64,000 bases of DNA from Lewinellaceae bacterium (GTDB taxonomy: Bacteria; Bacteroidota; Bacteroidia; Chitinophagales; Saprospiraceae), in the NCBI GenBank assembly GCA_020636435.1, contig JACJXX010000001.1, forward strand, positions 2,249,001 through 2,313,000, read 5' to 3'. Of the stretch, positions 53,658 to 62,345 are shown piece after piece. The notes under the pieces are model-generated. The model saw only the letters and a program-made list of their open reading frames with translations. It was not told the DNA's origin and did no database searches. Numbering within the stretch: position 1 is the first letter of the stretch; each line of letters opens with the position of its first letter. Both the position numbers and the translations under genes were made by a program.

Positions 53658-53695
53658 TGTGCGGTTGTGGACAGAAGGGTGTTCGGAAATGGACA
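53658..53695 (-). promoter_or_regulatory. Tandem activator dyads upstream of ATPase operon
   Basis: TGTGCGGTTGTGGACA (53658-53673) and TGTTCGGAAATGGACA (53680-53695), 22 bp apart, 63 bp from the -24 box. They immediately abut the ATGGTTCY minisatellite. Confidence 0.68.
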
Positions 53696-53706
53696 GTGAT
53701 GGAACC

Positions 53707-53938
53707 ATGGTTCCATGGTTCTATGGTTCCATGGTTCTATGGTTCTATGGTTCCATGGTTCTATGGTTCTATGGTTCTATGGTTCCATGGTTCTATGGTT
53801 CCATGGTTCTATGGTTCCATGGTTCCATGGTTCTATGGTTCTATGGTTCCATGGTTCCATGGTTCTATGGTTCTATGGTTCCATGGTTCTATGGTTCTAT
53901 GGTTCCATGGTTCTATGGTTCCATGGGTGCATGGGTGC
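53707..53938. repeat. ATGGTTCC/ATGGTTCT minisatellite
   Basis: Twenty-seven 8-bp units that differ only by C or T at the last base, then two ATGGGTGC units. No unit has an indel. It lies between the activator dyads and the palindrome after the T9SS gene. It is open in all forward frames but is not a gene. Confidence 0.95.
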
Positions 53939-53968
53939 ATGGTTATACCAAAATGCTACAAAACCGGG

Positions 53969-54064
53969 ACTGTTCAAAGTTCTGTGTTTAGGGTTCGAAG
54001 CTGCGCTGGAGCTCAGCCAGTTTCCCAGGGTGCATTAAACTCCGGACACAGAACTTTGAACAGT
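53969..54064. repeat. Long palindrome after T9SS gene
   Basis: 22-base arms (ACTGTTCAAAGTTCTGTGT / ACACAGAACTTTGAACAGT) around a ~50-base loop, ending 10 bp from the stop of the T9SS gene. It could be a terminator or another miniature element. Confidence 0.75.
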
Positions 54065-54073
54065 TCCAATCCA

Positions 54074-55483
54074 TCACCTGTAAATGATCTTCGCTGCTTC
54101 CTGCCTGGCCACATCTCCAACGCATAACAAGTACATGCCCGCCGGCAGGGCGGAAAAGTCCAGTGCTTCCTGTCCCTTTCGGAATTGCCCGGAGGCGGCC
54201 AGTTGGCCATTGGCATGATACAGCCGGTAGGGCGCCGGCAAAGAAGCTTCCTGGAGGATGACCTGCACCCGGCCGGAAGTTGGGTTGGGAAAAACCTCCA
54301 ACTCCGCCCTCGGGGGCACTGGCCCTTCCACCGGAACTACCCCGGAAACCCGGTATCTGAGGATTTTGAAATTAACGGCCCCCGTTTCCCCAAACTCATC
54401 CCTGGCGCGGAAAGCAACCTGATAGGGCTGCCGCCGGAGGTGTTCGTCGCGGACAATCCAGGTAAAGGTGCCCAACACCTCATCGAGGATATTGGCGGCC
54501 GTGAACGTTGCGGTGGAGGCATAGAAATCTCCTTCCAGCAGGCCGCAGGATGCCGTGAGTTCCAGCATTTGCCCCATCGGGCTGCCTGCAGCGGCTTCGA
54601 CCCGAACGGTATCGCCAACCGCCACATCGATGATGCCTTCTTCCGTTTCGGTGAGGTTGATGGCAGGGAGCAGGTGCGCTGCTTCTTCTATGAGAATCTG
54701 CATATCCCGGAGTACGATATCCACTACCTCTCCGTTGCGATAAGACCGGATGACGATGGCAATACTGTATTCTCCGGGCCGCTGCGGCCTATCCCAAATC
54801 AAAACCCCGGTTTCCGGATCGATGGACAGTTGATTTCCCAGCCCGGACCCGAATTGGCTGGGCCAGAAATAATTTGGCACTTGCACCCCCCGGTCCTGCA
54901 GAGGGATAGCCAGGGCGTAAGCCACGCTGTCGTCGTCAATATCGAAAGCATTGGGCACGTGGATGAAAGGCTGGCCGACAATGCCGACCCCCACTTGTGG
55001 CTCCAGCAGCACCGGCGAATGGTTGTTCATCGGGTCCTCTTCCATCAGGAAAGCACCGGATTCGACGTGAAACTTGACCTGGTCGGAATTGGGGAAATTG
55101 ATATTCAGGATGCCCCCATTGCGGTTGGGGTCCGTCATGCTGAGGACGTAGTACCCAAAATCTTCGTACTGGTGTGTGTCCGTATAAATGCTCATTTTGA
55201 CATCCGGCGCAATTATCTCGCCATCCGGATAGCCATCCCCATTCAGGTCGGGGCCATTTACCCGGGGGATGAGTTCACATATCCCATCTCCCCAGCAAAT
55301 GACTATGCTGTCCCGGTCGGCAGGCTGTGAACTCACTTTGGTGTAGGTGATGACGGAAGCTTCCAGCTCTTTGGGGCCGATTTGCCGGTACTCGATCTCC
55401 CCGCCCCGGTTGTGGGAGGCCTGTACATGAAGTACGGAAAGAAAGAACAGGAAAAAAATGGAGAGCGTAGTTCTGATGATCAT
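54074..55483 (-). CDS. Secreted protein with T9SS sorting domain
   Basis: 469 residues. Signal peptide (~1-22, ending VQASHN), then SHNRGGEIEYRQIG and VITYTKVSSQPADRDSIVICWGDG, an opening shared by large Bacteroidota gliding- or adhesion-type surface proteins. Cadherin/PKD-like beta domains fill the middle. The C-terminal ~75 residues are a type A T9SS sorting domain (EVFPNPTSG; NGQLAASG; LPAGMYLL). It is exported by the type IX system and probably anchored or released at the surface. Not obviously tied to the permeases, although on the same strand downstream of them. Confidence 0.88.
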   Translation of the reverse strand: MIIRTTLSIFFLFFLSVLHVQASHNRGGEIEYRQIGPKELEASVITYTKVSSQPADRDSIVICWGDGICELIPRVNGPDLNGDGYPDGEIIAPDVKMSIYTDTHQYEDFGYYVLSMTDPNRNGGILNINFPNSDQVKFHVESGAFLMEEDPMNNHSPVLLEPQVGVGIVGQPFIHVPNAFDIDDDSVAYALAIPLQDRGVQVPNYFWPSQFGSGLGNQLSIDPETGVLIWDRPQRPGEYSIAIVIRSYRNGEVVDIVLRDMQILIEEAAHLLPAINLTETEEGIIDVAVGDTVRVEAAAGSPMGQMLELTASCGLLEGDFYASTATFTAANILDEVLGTFTWIVRDEHLRRQPYQVAFRARDEFGETGAVNFKILRYRVSGVVPVEGPVPPRAELEVFPNPTSGRVQVILQEASLPAPYRLYHANGQLAASGQFRKGQEALDFSALPAGMYLLCVGDVARQEAAKIIYR

Positions 55484-55931
55484 AGCTATTCTGTTTTATG
55501 GTTTGATGATATAAGCCGAAAGCAGGGCCTTTCCGGTAAAAGGGCCGGAAAGGAATGGTTTTTTCGTGATTATCAGAATGGGAAAGAGTGCAAAAGAAAT
55601 TGGACAATCCTCGCTCTTAATGATTTTTAAGATAAGGAAATTTCGGGGAGGATACAACAAGGCCGCTGTCGCTCATAGCTTTAGCGTCGGGCGATGACGC
55701 GCCTGCCTGCAGCAAGGTGCGGCCTTGCCCGCCTGTTGTGCCAGCGGCAGGTAGGCAGGGATAGGGCAGATTTTCGCGGATTTGCCGCCGACCTGCTAAA
55801 ATCCAAAAAATCCGTGTTACATTATATTGAATGGCAGCCTATAGCTGCACGCGAAGCCGGCAATTCAACAATTTAGCAATTGAACAATATCTGCTTTTAC
55901 TCCTCACTCATTCACTCATTCACTCATTCAC
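55484..55931. other. Intergenic region with hairpins and short word repeats
   Basis: No gene is supported. There is a GC-rich inverted region at ~55650-55760 (CCGCTGTCGC..., CTGCCTGCAGCAAGG...), an ATTTTCGCGGATTT / AAATCCGTG pair (~55770-55815), AATTCAACAATTTAGCAATTG words (~55860) and six CATTCACT words (~55906-55936) that run into the permease stop. Confidence 0.55.
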
Positions 55932-58340
55932 TCACTCCCTCCGCAGCGCCTCCGTCGGGTTCTTCACCGCCGCCCGCCAGGTCTGCGAAACCACCGTCAG
56001 TGCCACCAGGAGGAACAGCAGCAGGATGCCGGGCAGGAAGAGCCATACCGTCATCTCGGGCTGAAAGGTAAACTGCTGCAGGAACTGCCGCCCCAGCAGA
56101 AAACTCAGCGGGACGGCCACCAGGGCAGCGATGGCCAGCAGCGCAAAATAAGACTTCGACAACAACCAAATCATATCTTTCATGCTGGCGCCCAGCACCT
56201 TGCGAATGCTCACCTCCTTGCTCCTCGTTTCCACCGTGTAAATGGCGATGCCCAGCAGGCCCATCAGCGCGATGGCGATGCCCAGCAGGGCGAAGAAGCC
56301 CACAATCCAGGCGATGTCGATAAAGTTGGCGTAGTTTTCCCGCACGGCATCGTCAAAAAACTGATAGGTGAAAGGCCGCGCCGGGTCTATCTTTTCCCAG
56401 GCGCGCTCCAGGGCGGCGATGGTAGCGGCGGGATCCTGGCTGTTGACTTTCAGGTTCATAACGCTCAACTGTCCGGGGTCGTAGCGCAGCAGCAACGGCT
56501 CCAGGCTATAGACGGACGGCTTATAGTAGAAATCCTCCAGCACGCCGTGAATGGCCAGGCGGGTGCTGTCCCCCACCCAGATGGTTTTACCGATCGCTTC
56601 GGCCGGCGCGCCCAGCTGAAACTGCTTCAGGAAGGTTTCGTTGACCAGGGCGAAGCGCTCCTGCTGCTGTTCGGGCGCAGCTGGGAAGTTCTGTCCTGCC
56701 ACCAGCTTCAGCCCGAAGTTGTCGAGGTATTGCTCATCGATAAAATAATCCCGCACCTCCACCGGCTCCTCTTCCTCCCGCACCCGGAGGTCCGACTTGC
56801 TGTCGGCCCAGGTGCCCATGCTATGGGAAATGGCGGAGATGCGCTCCACGCCGCTTACCGAGGCGAAGGCCGGCCGGAGCTTTTCCGGCTCGTGGCCCCG
56901 CATCTGCACATTCAGCACCTGAGCCTGGTCGAAGCCGAAATTCATGACCATTGCCAAATTGATCTGTTTCCACGCAATGGTGACCAGGATGAGGAATACC
57001 AATGAGACCGCCAGTTGTATGCCCAGCAGGGCCTTGCGCAGGCCCACGCCTTTCATGATCTTCAGGTTGCTCAACTTCTGAAGCACGGCCAACGGCGTCG
57101 TTTTCGACAGCACCGCCGCCGGCAGCAGCCCCGCCAGGGAACCAACCACTGCAGCAAACAAAACAAACCAGGCGTACAGCGCCAGGTCTTCCTTCAGGTT
57201 CATATCCGTTAACTCGGTGAACTGCAACTGGTTAAATGCCTGTATCGCCAGCTTCAGCATGGGGTAAGCCAGCAGCAGGGCGATCAGCGAAATAACGACC
57301 GCTTCGGCCATGAACTGCCAGAACACCTGCCGGCGGTTGGCGCCAAAAGTTTTGCGCACCCCTACTTCCTTCATGCGCCCTACCGCCCGGGCGATGGTCA
57401 GGTTGGTGTAATTGAAAGAGGCCGAAAGGATGACGATCAGCCCCAGCCCCGCCAGGAACCACAACAGGAACTCGGGCAAGCCCCTGCCCATATTGTTGGA
57501 CATAAAGGGCCCAGGGGTGATCTTGCCCAGGGGCTGCAGCTCAAAGCGGTAACCTGCGTCCCGGGTTTCCAGTTGCAAGCCGGCATAGCCGGCCTGGGCC
57601 ACCTCGGCCAACGCCTGTTCCACCACTTCCGGTTCTACATCTTGCCGCAGGCGAATAAAATTGTAAGTCCGGTAATAGTTCTGCCAGTTGTTCGTAATAT
57701 TGCTCACGATGCCGGCAGCCTCCAGCGCCGGCACGCTGGAAAAGGAACCCAGCGCCTCGAACTCCAGGTGGGTCTTGCCGGGGAATTCTCCCAGCACGCC
57801 GGTTACGGTGAAGGTGGCTTCGTAACCCGGCATCTCCACCGTTTTTCCCAGCGGTGGTTCTTTGCCGAAAAGCCGTTCTGCCGTGGCTTTTGTCAACACC
57901 AGCGAATAGGGCGCTGAGAGGGCTGTCGCCGGATCGCCCTGTTCCAGTGCGAAGCCAAAGGTTTCAAAAAAGGACGGCGTGGCAAACAAGCCCTGCAGTG
58001 GCAGCATGTTCTCACCCTGCTTCACCTCTCCGTTAAGCGCCGAGCATAAGGGGACCCAGGATTCCACTAAGGCATACCCTTCCACCAGCCCGGCAGCCAC
58101 CGTGTACGGCGAGGTGGCATAACGCTCCGATCCGCCGCCCTTTCGCTGCGCATCGGTCAGGATGCGGTACACCCGATCTCCTTCCGGATGGAAATTGTCG
58201 AACTCGTGCGCTCCCTTGATGAGCATGATGAACAGCAGGCAGACGGCCATGCTCAGGCTGAGCCCGCCTATGGTAAGGGCGCTGAAAGTTTTGTTCTTCC
58301 ATAGGTTGCGCAGGACGATCTTGATGTAGTTTTGTAGCAT
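55932..58340 (-). CDS. FtsX/MacB-type ABC permease, divergent copy
   Basis: 802 residues: helix (~20-43), periplasmic core, KEVGVRKTFGANRRQVF block, second periplasmic domain, SKEVSIRKVLGASMKDM and end NPTEALRRE. It differs from the others in the FtsX signatures (RKTFGAN; KEVSIRK), suggesting a separate subclass. Second gene after the 60796 permease, with a 98-bp gap filled by a repeat array. Confidence 0.92.
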   Translation of the reverse strand: MLQNYIKIVLRNLWKNKTFSALTIGGLSLSMAVCLLFIMLIKGAHEFDNFHPEGDRVYRILTDAQRKGGGSERYATSPYTVAAGLVEGYALVESWVPLCSALNGEVKQGENMLPLQGLFATPSFFETFGFALEQGDPATALSAPYSLVLTKATAERLFGKEPPLGKTVEMPGYEATFTVTGVLGEFPGKTHLEFEALGSFSSVPALEAAGIVSNITNNWQNYYRTYNFIRLRQDVEPEVVEQALAEVAQAGYAGLQLETRDAGYRFELQPLGKITPGPFMSNNMGRGLPEFLLWFLAGLGLIVILSASFNYTNLTIARAVGRMKEVGVRKTFGANRRQVFWQFMAEAVVISLIALLLAYPMLKLAIQAFNQLQFTELTDMNLKEDLALYAWFVLFAAVVGSLAGLLPAAVLSKTTPLAVLQKLSNLKIMKGVGLRKALLGIQLAVSLVFLILVTIAWKQINLAMVMNFGFDQAQVLNVQMRGHEPEKLRPAFASVSGVERISAISHSMGTWADSKSDLRVREEEEPVEVRDYFIDEQYLDNFGLKLVAGQNFPAAPEQQQERFALVNETFLKQFQLGAPAEAIGKTIWVGDSTRLAIHGVLEDFYYKPSVYSLEPLLLRYDPGQLSVMNLKVNSQDPAATIAALERAWEKIDPARPFTYQFFDDAVRENYANFIDIAWIVGFFALLGIAIALMGLLGIAIYTVETRSKEVSIRKVLGASMKDMIWLLSKSYFALLAIAALVAVPLSFLLGRQFLQQFTFQPEMTVWLFLPGILLLFLLVALTVVSQTWRAAVKNPTEALRRE

Positions 58341-58351
58341 GGTTTTATTTT

Positions 58352-58436
58352 AGGTGTAAAAGTGTAAGCGTGTAAATGTAGCCTGATCGAAGCGCCAGGG
58401 CACGTTTACACGTTTACACGTTTACACCTTTACACA
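58352..58436. repeat. Inverted GTGTAAA word array
   Basis: GTGTAAAAGTGTAAGCGTGT on the left, four TTTACACG words on the right, and a 30-base spacer. It fills the gap between two permease genes and could form a long hairpin in the operon mRNA. Confidence 0.8.
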
Positions 58437-58438
58437 AA

Positions 58439-60796
58439 TTATTCGCTCCGCAACGCATCCGCCGGGTTCTTCACCGCCGCCCGGATGGCATGAAAGCTTA
58501 CCGTGCCCAGTGCGATGAGCGCCGCCAGCAAGCCGGAAAGGCCAAAGACCCACCACTCCAGCCCGACATGAGAGGCGAAATCCTCCAGCCAGCTGTGCAT
58601 CAGGTACCAGGCGATGGGAATGGCCAGGGCAAAGCCCAGCAGGACCAGCTGCAGGAACTCTCCGGACAACAGGGCGGATAACTGCGCCACCGAAGCGCCC
58701 AGCACCTTTCGGATGCTAACCTCCTTGTTTCGTTGCTCGGCGGTAAAAGCCGCCAGGCCGAACAAGCCCAGGCAGGACACGAAAATAGAAATGAAGGCAA
58801 ACAGCCGCGATAAAGCGCTCACCCGCTGTTCGCTGCGGTACATCTTTTCGTACTCCTGGTCTACAAAAGAAAATTCAAAGGGATAGCCGGGATTGTGGCG
58901 GCCGACAACTGCTCCGATATTGGCCAGCGCTTGTTGAATGTCATCTGTATTCAGGCGCAGATACAGGTAGCGGATGCTCTGGCCAATGCCCAGAATGACG
59001 GGATCCTGGTTATTGTGCAACGACGTCACCTGGAAATCCTTTACCAGGCCGACGACCTCTCCTTCCGTGCCGCTGACCGTGATCCGCTGCCCTACGGGCT
59101 TGTCCAGCCCCATCAGGGCCGCCGCCGTTTCGTTGATGAGGAAGTTGCTGGAATCGGCGGGGTTGGCCCGGGAGAGGTCGCGGCCGTCCACCAGCGTGGC
59201 GCCGATCGTTTCCAGAAAATCGAAACCGATAGGTATAGTCTGGAACAAAATATCCTTGTCCGGGTCTTTCCCTGGCCAGGAAACGCCGGAAGTATTGTTG
59301 CCCCAGCTGTAAACCAGGCCGGTGGAAGATGAAACCGCCTCCACAGCAGGCAATTCCTGCAGCTCGGCCTTGAGCACGTCATAGTGCTCCGGTATGGCCC
59401 CATCGGCCCGGAAGTACACCAGGTTTTCCTTCTGATAGCCCAGGTTTTTGTTCCTGACGTGTTCCATCTGCCGGTAAATGACCAAGGTGCTGATGATCAG
59501 AAAGGTGGAAATGGCAAACTGAGCGGTGACCATGCCTTTGCGGAACCAGAAGGCGCCCTTGCCAGTATTGACTACCCCTTTGAACACATCCACCGGCTGA
59601 AACCGGGCGAGGAAGAACGCGGGATAGCTGCCCGCCAGCAATCCGGCAGACACGATGATGCCAATTATGGCCAACCACACTTTCAGGCTCAACAGGTCAA
59701 AGGAAAGCTCCAGGGAGAACAGGCGGTTAAAAGCAGGGAGCGCTGCCTCTACTATGCCTACGGCAATAATGCCGGCCAGCGCGCTCATTATCAGCGATTC
59801 GCCGAGGAACTGGCGCACGAGCAAGGCCTGCCCCGCACCGGACACCCGCCGGATGCCCACCTCCTTGGCCCGGGTAGCAGAACGGGCAGTGGACAGGTTC
59901 ATAAAATTGATGCAGGCGATGAGCAGGATGAACAGCCCTATGGCGCCGAACATCTTTACATAGGTGATGCGCCCGCCGCCCTGGTATTTGCCGTCGCGGT
60001 AGTCAGTATAAAGGTAAGTATCTGGATAGGGTTGCAGGAACAGGCTGGTATTGCCCTGATCAGAATTCTGCCGGAGAAATCCCTCGATTTTCTCGCCCAA
60101 TTGCCCGGCATCGGCCCCTTCGCTCAGCAGCAGGTAGGTGCGCACGCTGTTGCTGTTCCATTGCTCGGCAAAGCCGGGGTTGTCTCGCTCGTATTCTACC
60201 ATCGGCAGCAGGAAATCGAAATCGAGGGTGGAAACCGGCGGAGGGTCCTGGAATACGCCGCTGATGGTATAGTCCTGCTCATTGTCGATGCGCAGCACTT
60301 TGCCTACTGCATCATCGGTACCGAAATACTTGCGGGCCAGCGACTCGCTGACCACTACTTTGCCGGGTTCTTTCAGCACCTCGTCCGCCCTGCCGTGCAA
60401 CAAGGGGAAGGTGAAAATGTCGAAAAAGCCGGCATCGGCGTAATAGCCTTTCTCATTCAGGGATTGATCCCCCAGGGTGAATAGCTTTTCGGCTCCCCAG
60501 TTGAAGCGCACGGCCCGCTCGATCTCCGGGAAATCGGCCTGCAGCTTAGCCGCCATCGGCCCCGGAGTGGAGATGGTGGAAAGGATGTAGCCGTTGGAAT
60601 ACTCCTGGTTCTCCCACAAACGGAACAAGCGGTCGCCCTTCTCGTGGAAGCGGTTCATGCTCAGCTCGCTCCTTATCCACAGCCCGATCAGCATGACGCA
60701 GGCCAGGCCCAGTGCCAACCCCAGCAGGTTGATGGCGGAGTAGGAGCGGTTTCGCAACAGGTTTCGCCAGGCGATCTTCAGGTAGTTCTTCAGCAT
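58439..60796 (-). CDS. FtsX/MacB-type ABC permease, first of operon
   Basis: 785 residues from MLKNYLKIAWRN; the long in-frame extension to 60922 passes through the promoter and is rejected. Helix (~20-43), periplasmic core, KEVGIRRVSGAGQALLV block, second periplasmic domain, NKEVSIRKVLGASVAQL and end NPADALRSE. Its start lies 89 bp from a -24/-12 site (60869-60885) that has two activator dyads further upstream. Confidence 0.92.
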   Translation of the reverse strand: MLKNYLKIAWRNLLRNRSYSAINLLGLALGLACVMLIGLWIRSELSMNRFHEKGDRLFRLWENQEYSNGYILSTISTPGPMAAKLQADFPEIERAVRFNWGAEKLFTLGDQSLNEKGYYADAGFFDIFTFPLLHGRADEVLKEPGKVVVSESLARKYFGTDDAVGKVLRIDNEQDYTISGVFQDPPPVSTLDFDFLLPMVEYERDNPGFAEQWNSNSVRTYLLLSEGADAGQLGEKIEGFLRQNSDQGNTSLFLQPYPDTYLYTDYRDGKYQGGGRITYVKMFGAIGLFILLIACINFMNLSTARSATRAKEVGIRRVSGAGQALLVRQFLGESLIMSALAGIIAVGIVEAALPAFNRLFSLELSFDLLSLKVWLAIIGIIVSAGLLAGSYPAFFLARFQPVDVFKGVVNTGKGAFWFRKGMVTAQFAISTFLIISTLVIYRQMEHVRNKNLGYQKENLVYFRADGAIPEHYDVLKAELQELPAVEAVSSSTGLVYSWGNNTSGVSWPGKDPDKDILFQTIPIGFDFLETIGATLVDGRDLSRANPADSSNFLINETAAALMGLDKPVGQRITVSGTEGEVVGLVKDFQVTSLHNNQDPVILGIGQSIRYLYLRLNTDDIQQALANIGAVVGRHNPGYPFEFSFVDQEYEKMYRSEQRVSALSRLFAFISIFVSCLGLFGLAAFTAEQRNKEVSIRKVLGASVAQLSALLSGEFLQLVLLGFALAIPIAWYLMHSWLEDFASHVGLEWWVFGLSGLLAALIALGTVSFHAIRAAVKNPADALRSE

Positions 60797-60868
60797 CGGG
60801 TAGTTTTTTTGCAAGGACAACCCGTTTTTACTGGCTGAGGTAGGAGCCCGGGAAAAACGGCTTGTCCT

Positions 60869-60885
60869 TGCCGGAACAGTGCCAA
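60869..60885 (-). promoter_or_regulatory. -24/-12 (sigma-54-type) promoter for permease operon
   Basis: TTGGCACTGTTCCGGCA on the minus strand (GG, ten bases, GC). An overlapping alternative lies at 60880-60897, but this one keeps the 64-bp spacing to the dyads seen at the other loci. Confidence 0.6.
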
Positions 60886-60948
60886 GATTCATGCCAGGGC
60901 AATAAGTGCTGATTACCAGCACTTTAGGGCTTAGCCTTTATTTCATGG

Positions 60949-60985
60949 TGTTCGTTATCGGACACTGCTTGTTCGGATGTGGACA
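60949..60985 (-). promoter_or_regulatory. Tandem activator dyads upstream of permease operon
   Basis: TGTTCGTTATCGGACA (60949-60964) and TGTTCGGATGTGGACA (60970-60985), 21 bp apart. Same half-sites as at 30.8, 38.8 and 53.7 kb. Confidence 0.68.
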
Positions 60986-61065
60986 ATGGCGGTAGGCCGG
61001 TCCAGCTTTAAGAAACTTGTAGGAGAGGAATTCAGAGAAGTTTTTCGAAGCTGGATAAGTAAACC

Positions 61066-61173
61066 TCAAAAAATAAGTTGTCGGTTTCGACGGTTAAGCG
61101 AAGGCTGGAAGCCAATGAATTGGCTGAAGCCAAGCTTAATCGTCGAAATTTAGATCGACAACTTATTTTTTGA
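61066..61173. mobile_element. Palindromic element, TCAAAAAATAAG ends
   Basis: 108 bp with inverted ends TCAAAAAATAAGTTGTCG and inner arms GTTAAGC / GCTTAAT. The ends resemble those of the 8575-8692 element. Confidence 0.65.
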
Positions 61174-61203
61174 TCACTACTAAGATTCAGGCCGCCGGCT
61201 TTA

Positions 61204-61381
61204 GAGCATGTTTGGAGGTGGTGCTTTGGAAGCGAAAATGGTCGATTTTGGGTTCTCGCAAAGCTATTTTTGAGCTTCATAGTGGCCCCGTACCCAGAAG
61301 GGTCGGGGGGGCGAAAAAATGGCGAGGTGAGGTTCCAGAAGCGGTCATTTGCAGCCCAAACGACCACCTCCAAACATGCTC
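61204..61381. mobile_element. Miniature element, GAGCATGTTTGG type
   Basis: 178 bp, arms GAGCATGTTTGGAGGTGGT and complement of ACCACCTCCAAACATGCTC, flanked by TTA on both sides (61201-61203, 61382-61384). It interrupts the last codons of the next gene. The paralogue remnant at 32816-32943 shows the uninterrupted sequence. Confidence 0.93.
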
Positions 61382-61722
61382 TTAGCTTCCAGTTGGAAGA
61401 TCATTTTATCTTTGATGAGGTTGAAGGCTTCGTAGAAGCCGCCTTCCATGGCTTCGGGGATGGATTCCAGGGTTGCGGCATATTTTTTCTGGGTCAGCGT
61501 AAAGTACAACGTCCTGGCTTCTTCCGGGGTCAGTTCGACTGGGAGGACATCATCGACGATATCGCTGATGGCATCGAATTTTTTGAAGAGGTTGTTGAGG
61601 GTATTGACCAGGCGCCAGTCAATTTCCTCTTCTTTCTTGCCGGCAATGAAGTGTTCGATAAGGTAATGAAGCTGCAGGCAATAGACGCCGGCGTCGACGG
61701 TTCTTGTTTTGATAGTGATCAT
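61345..61722 (-). CDS. Small conserved protein with element-altered C-terminus
   Basis: 125 residues from MITIKTRTVDAG; a longer frame to 61848 has less typical sequence. All-helical, cytoplasmic, no family recognised. Internal blocks: LQLHYLIEHFIAGKKEEEIDWRLVN, LTPEEARTLYFTLTQKKY and ATLESIPEAMEGGFYEAF. The natural end ...FQLEAKLKPAA (as in the 32.8-kb remnant and as still encoded beyond the element at 61187-61200) has become ...FQLEAKSMFGGGRLGCK, the stop being supplied by the inserted element. Confidence 0.75.
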   Translation of the reverse strand: MITIKTRTVDAGVYCLQLHYLIEHFIAGKKEEEIDWRLVNTLNNLFKKFDAISDIVDDVLPVELTPEEARTLYFTLTQKKYAATLESIPEAMEGGFYEAFNLIKDKMIFQLEAKSMFGGGRLGCK

Positions 61723-61849
61723 ATCAGTTGGCTGCTTTATTAGGAAGAATCCAGCCAAATATCTCCAGGCCTTTTCAGGATGGCGATCTGTTGACCGGAC
61801 AAAAGAGGTTGCCTTTTTTTCTGGAGGAGGTTCTACAACACTGGGCATT

Positions 61850-62345
61850 AGGATTAAATTTTAAATCGATACAATGTATTGGTTTTTGTTTAAAAAAAAA
61901 CATTAATTAACAAATTAATTAGATTATAACTTATTTTTTATAAAATTTTCTCCCATGTTTTGGGCAATGACTATGAAAAAACAGGCTAAGTATGTTTGGG
62001 ACGGCCACCTTGATCCTTTCTGCCTGAAACTCCACCGATCGTTTCCGTATACAATGTCGACTTGTCAGGGTGCAGTTTTCTACTGCGCTCTGACTTGATC
62101 TACGCCACCCTCCTGAAAAAAGGGAGGCTTTGTTTGCGGCTTGGAGGATACAGTGGTAGATTTAGGGCGCCCGAAGGTTGGGTTGGAGGCAAATGGAAGC
62201 AATTGGGCTTTTGGGGATGCTATACCAGTTGGGGGAGGGTAGGGTTTTAGCGAAAAGTTTGTGGATCACGAAAACATTAACGAATTGGTTGATAGACACA
62301 AGTTCTGTGCAACTAGGAAATAAAGGAACAAGATAATTGCATGCA
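61850..62345. other. AT-rich intergenic region with a REP-like hairpin
   Basis: No gene is supported. It includes the second copy of the REP-like hairpin (62064-62094). The AT-rich stretch 61850-61960 probably holds promoters for the small minus-strand gene. Confidence 0.5.
62064..62094. repeat. REP-like hairpin, copy 2
   Basis: GTCAGGGTGCAGT, TTTCT loop, ACTGCGCTCTGAC; relative of 7636-7666. Confidence 0.7.

Noticed and set aside
53707..53938. Minisatellite considered as a TALE-like or surface repeat gene
   Set aside because: 8-bp units cannot encode a regular repeat protein in one frame of natural length and there is no start or flanking domain.
53548..54127. Three overlapping forward open frames of 107-156 residues over the minisatellite (MVPWFYGS-type repeats)
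   Set aside because: They are translations of the 8-bp repeat in three frames; none has independent coding signs.
25283..58436. Word arrays considered as CRISPR arrays
   Set aside because: Units are 7-16 bp with no spacers of constant length, they come as inverted pairs, and no cas genes are present.
60880..60897. TGGCATGAATCTTGG as the -24/-12 site of the 60.8-kb operon
   Set aside because: It would sit 52 bp from the dyads; the overlapping TTGGCACTGTTCCGGCA keeps the 63-65 bp spacing of the other loci and has the GC at -12.
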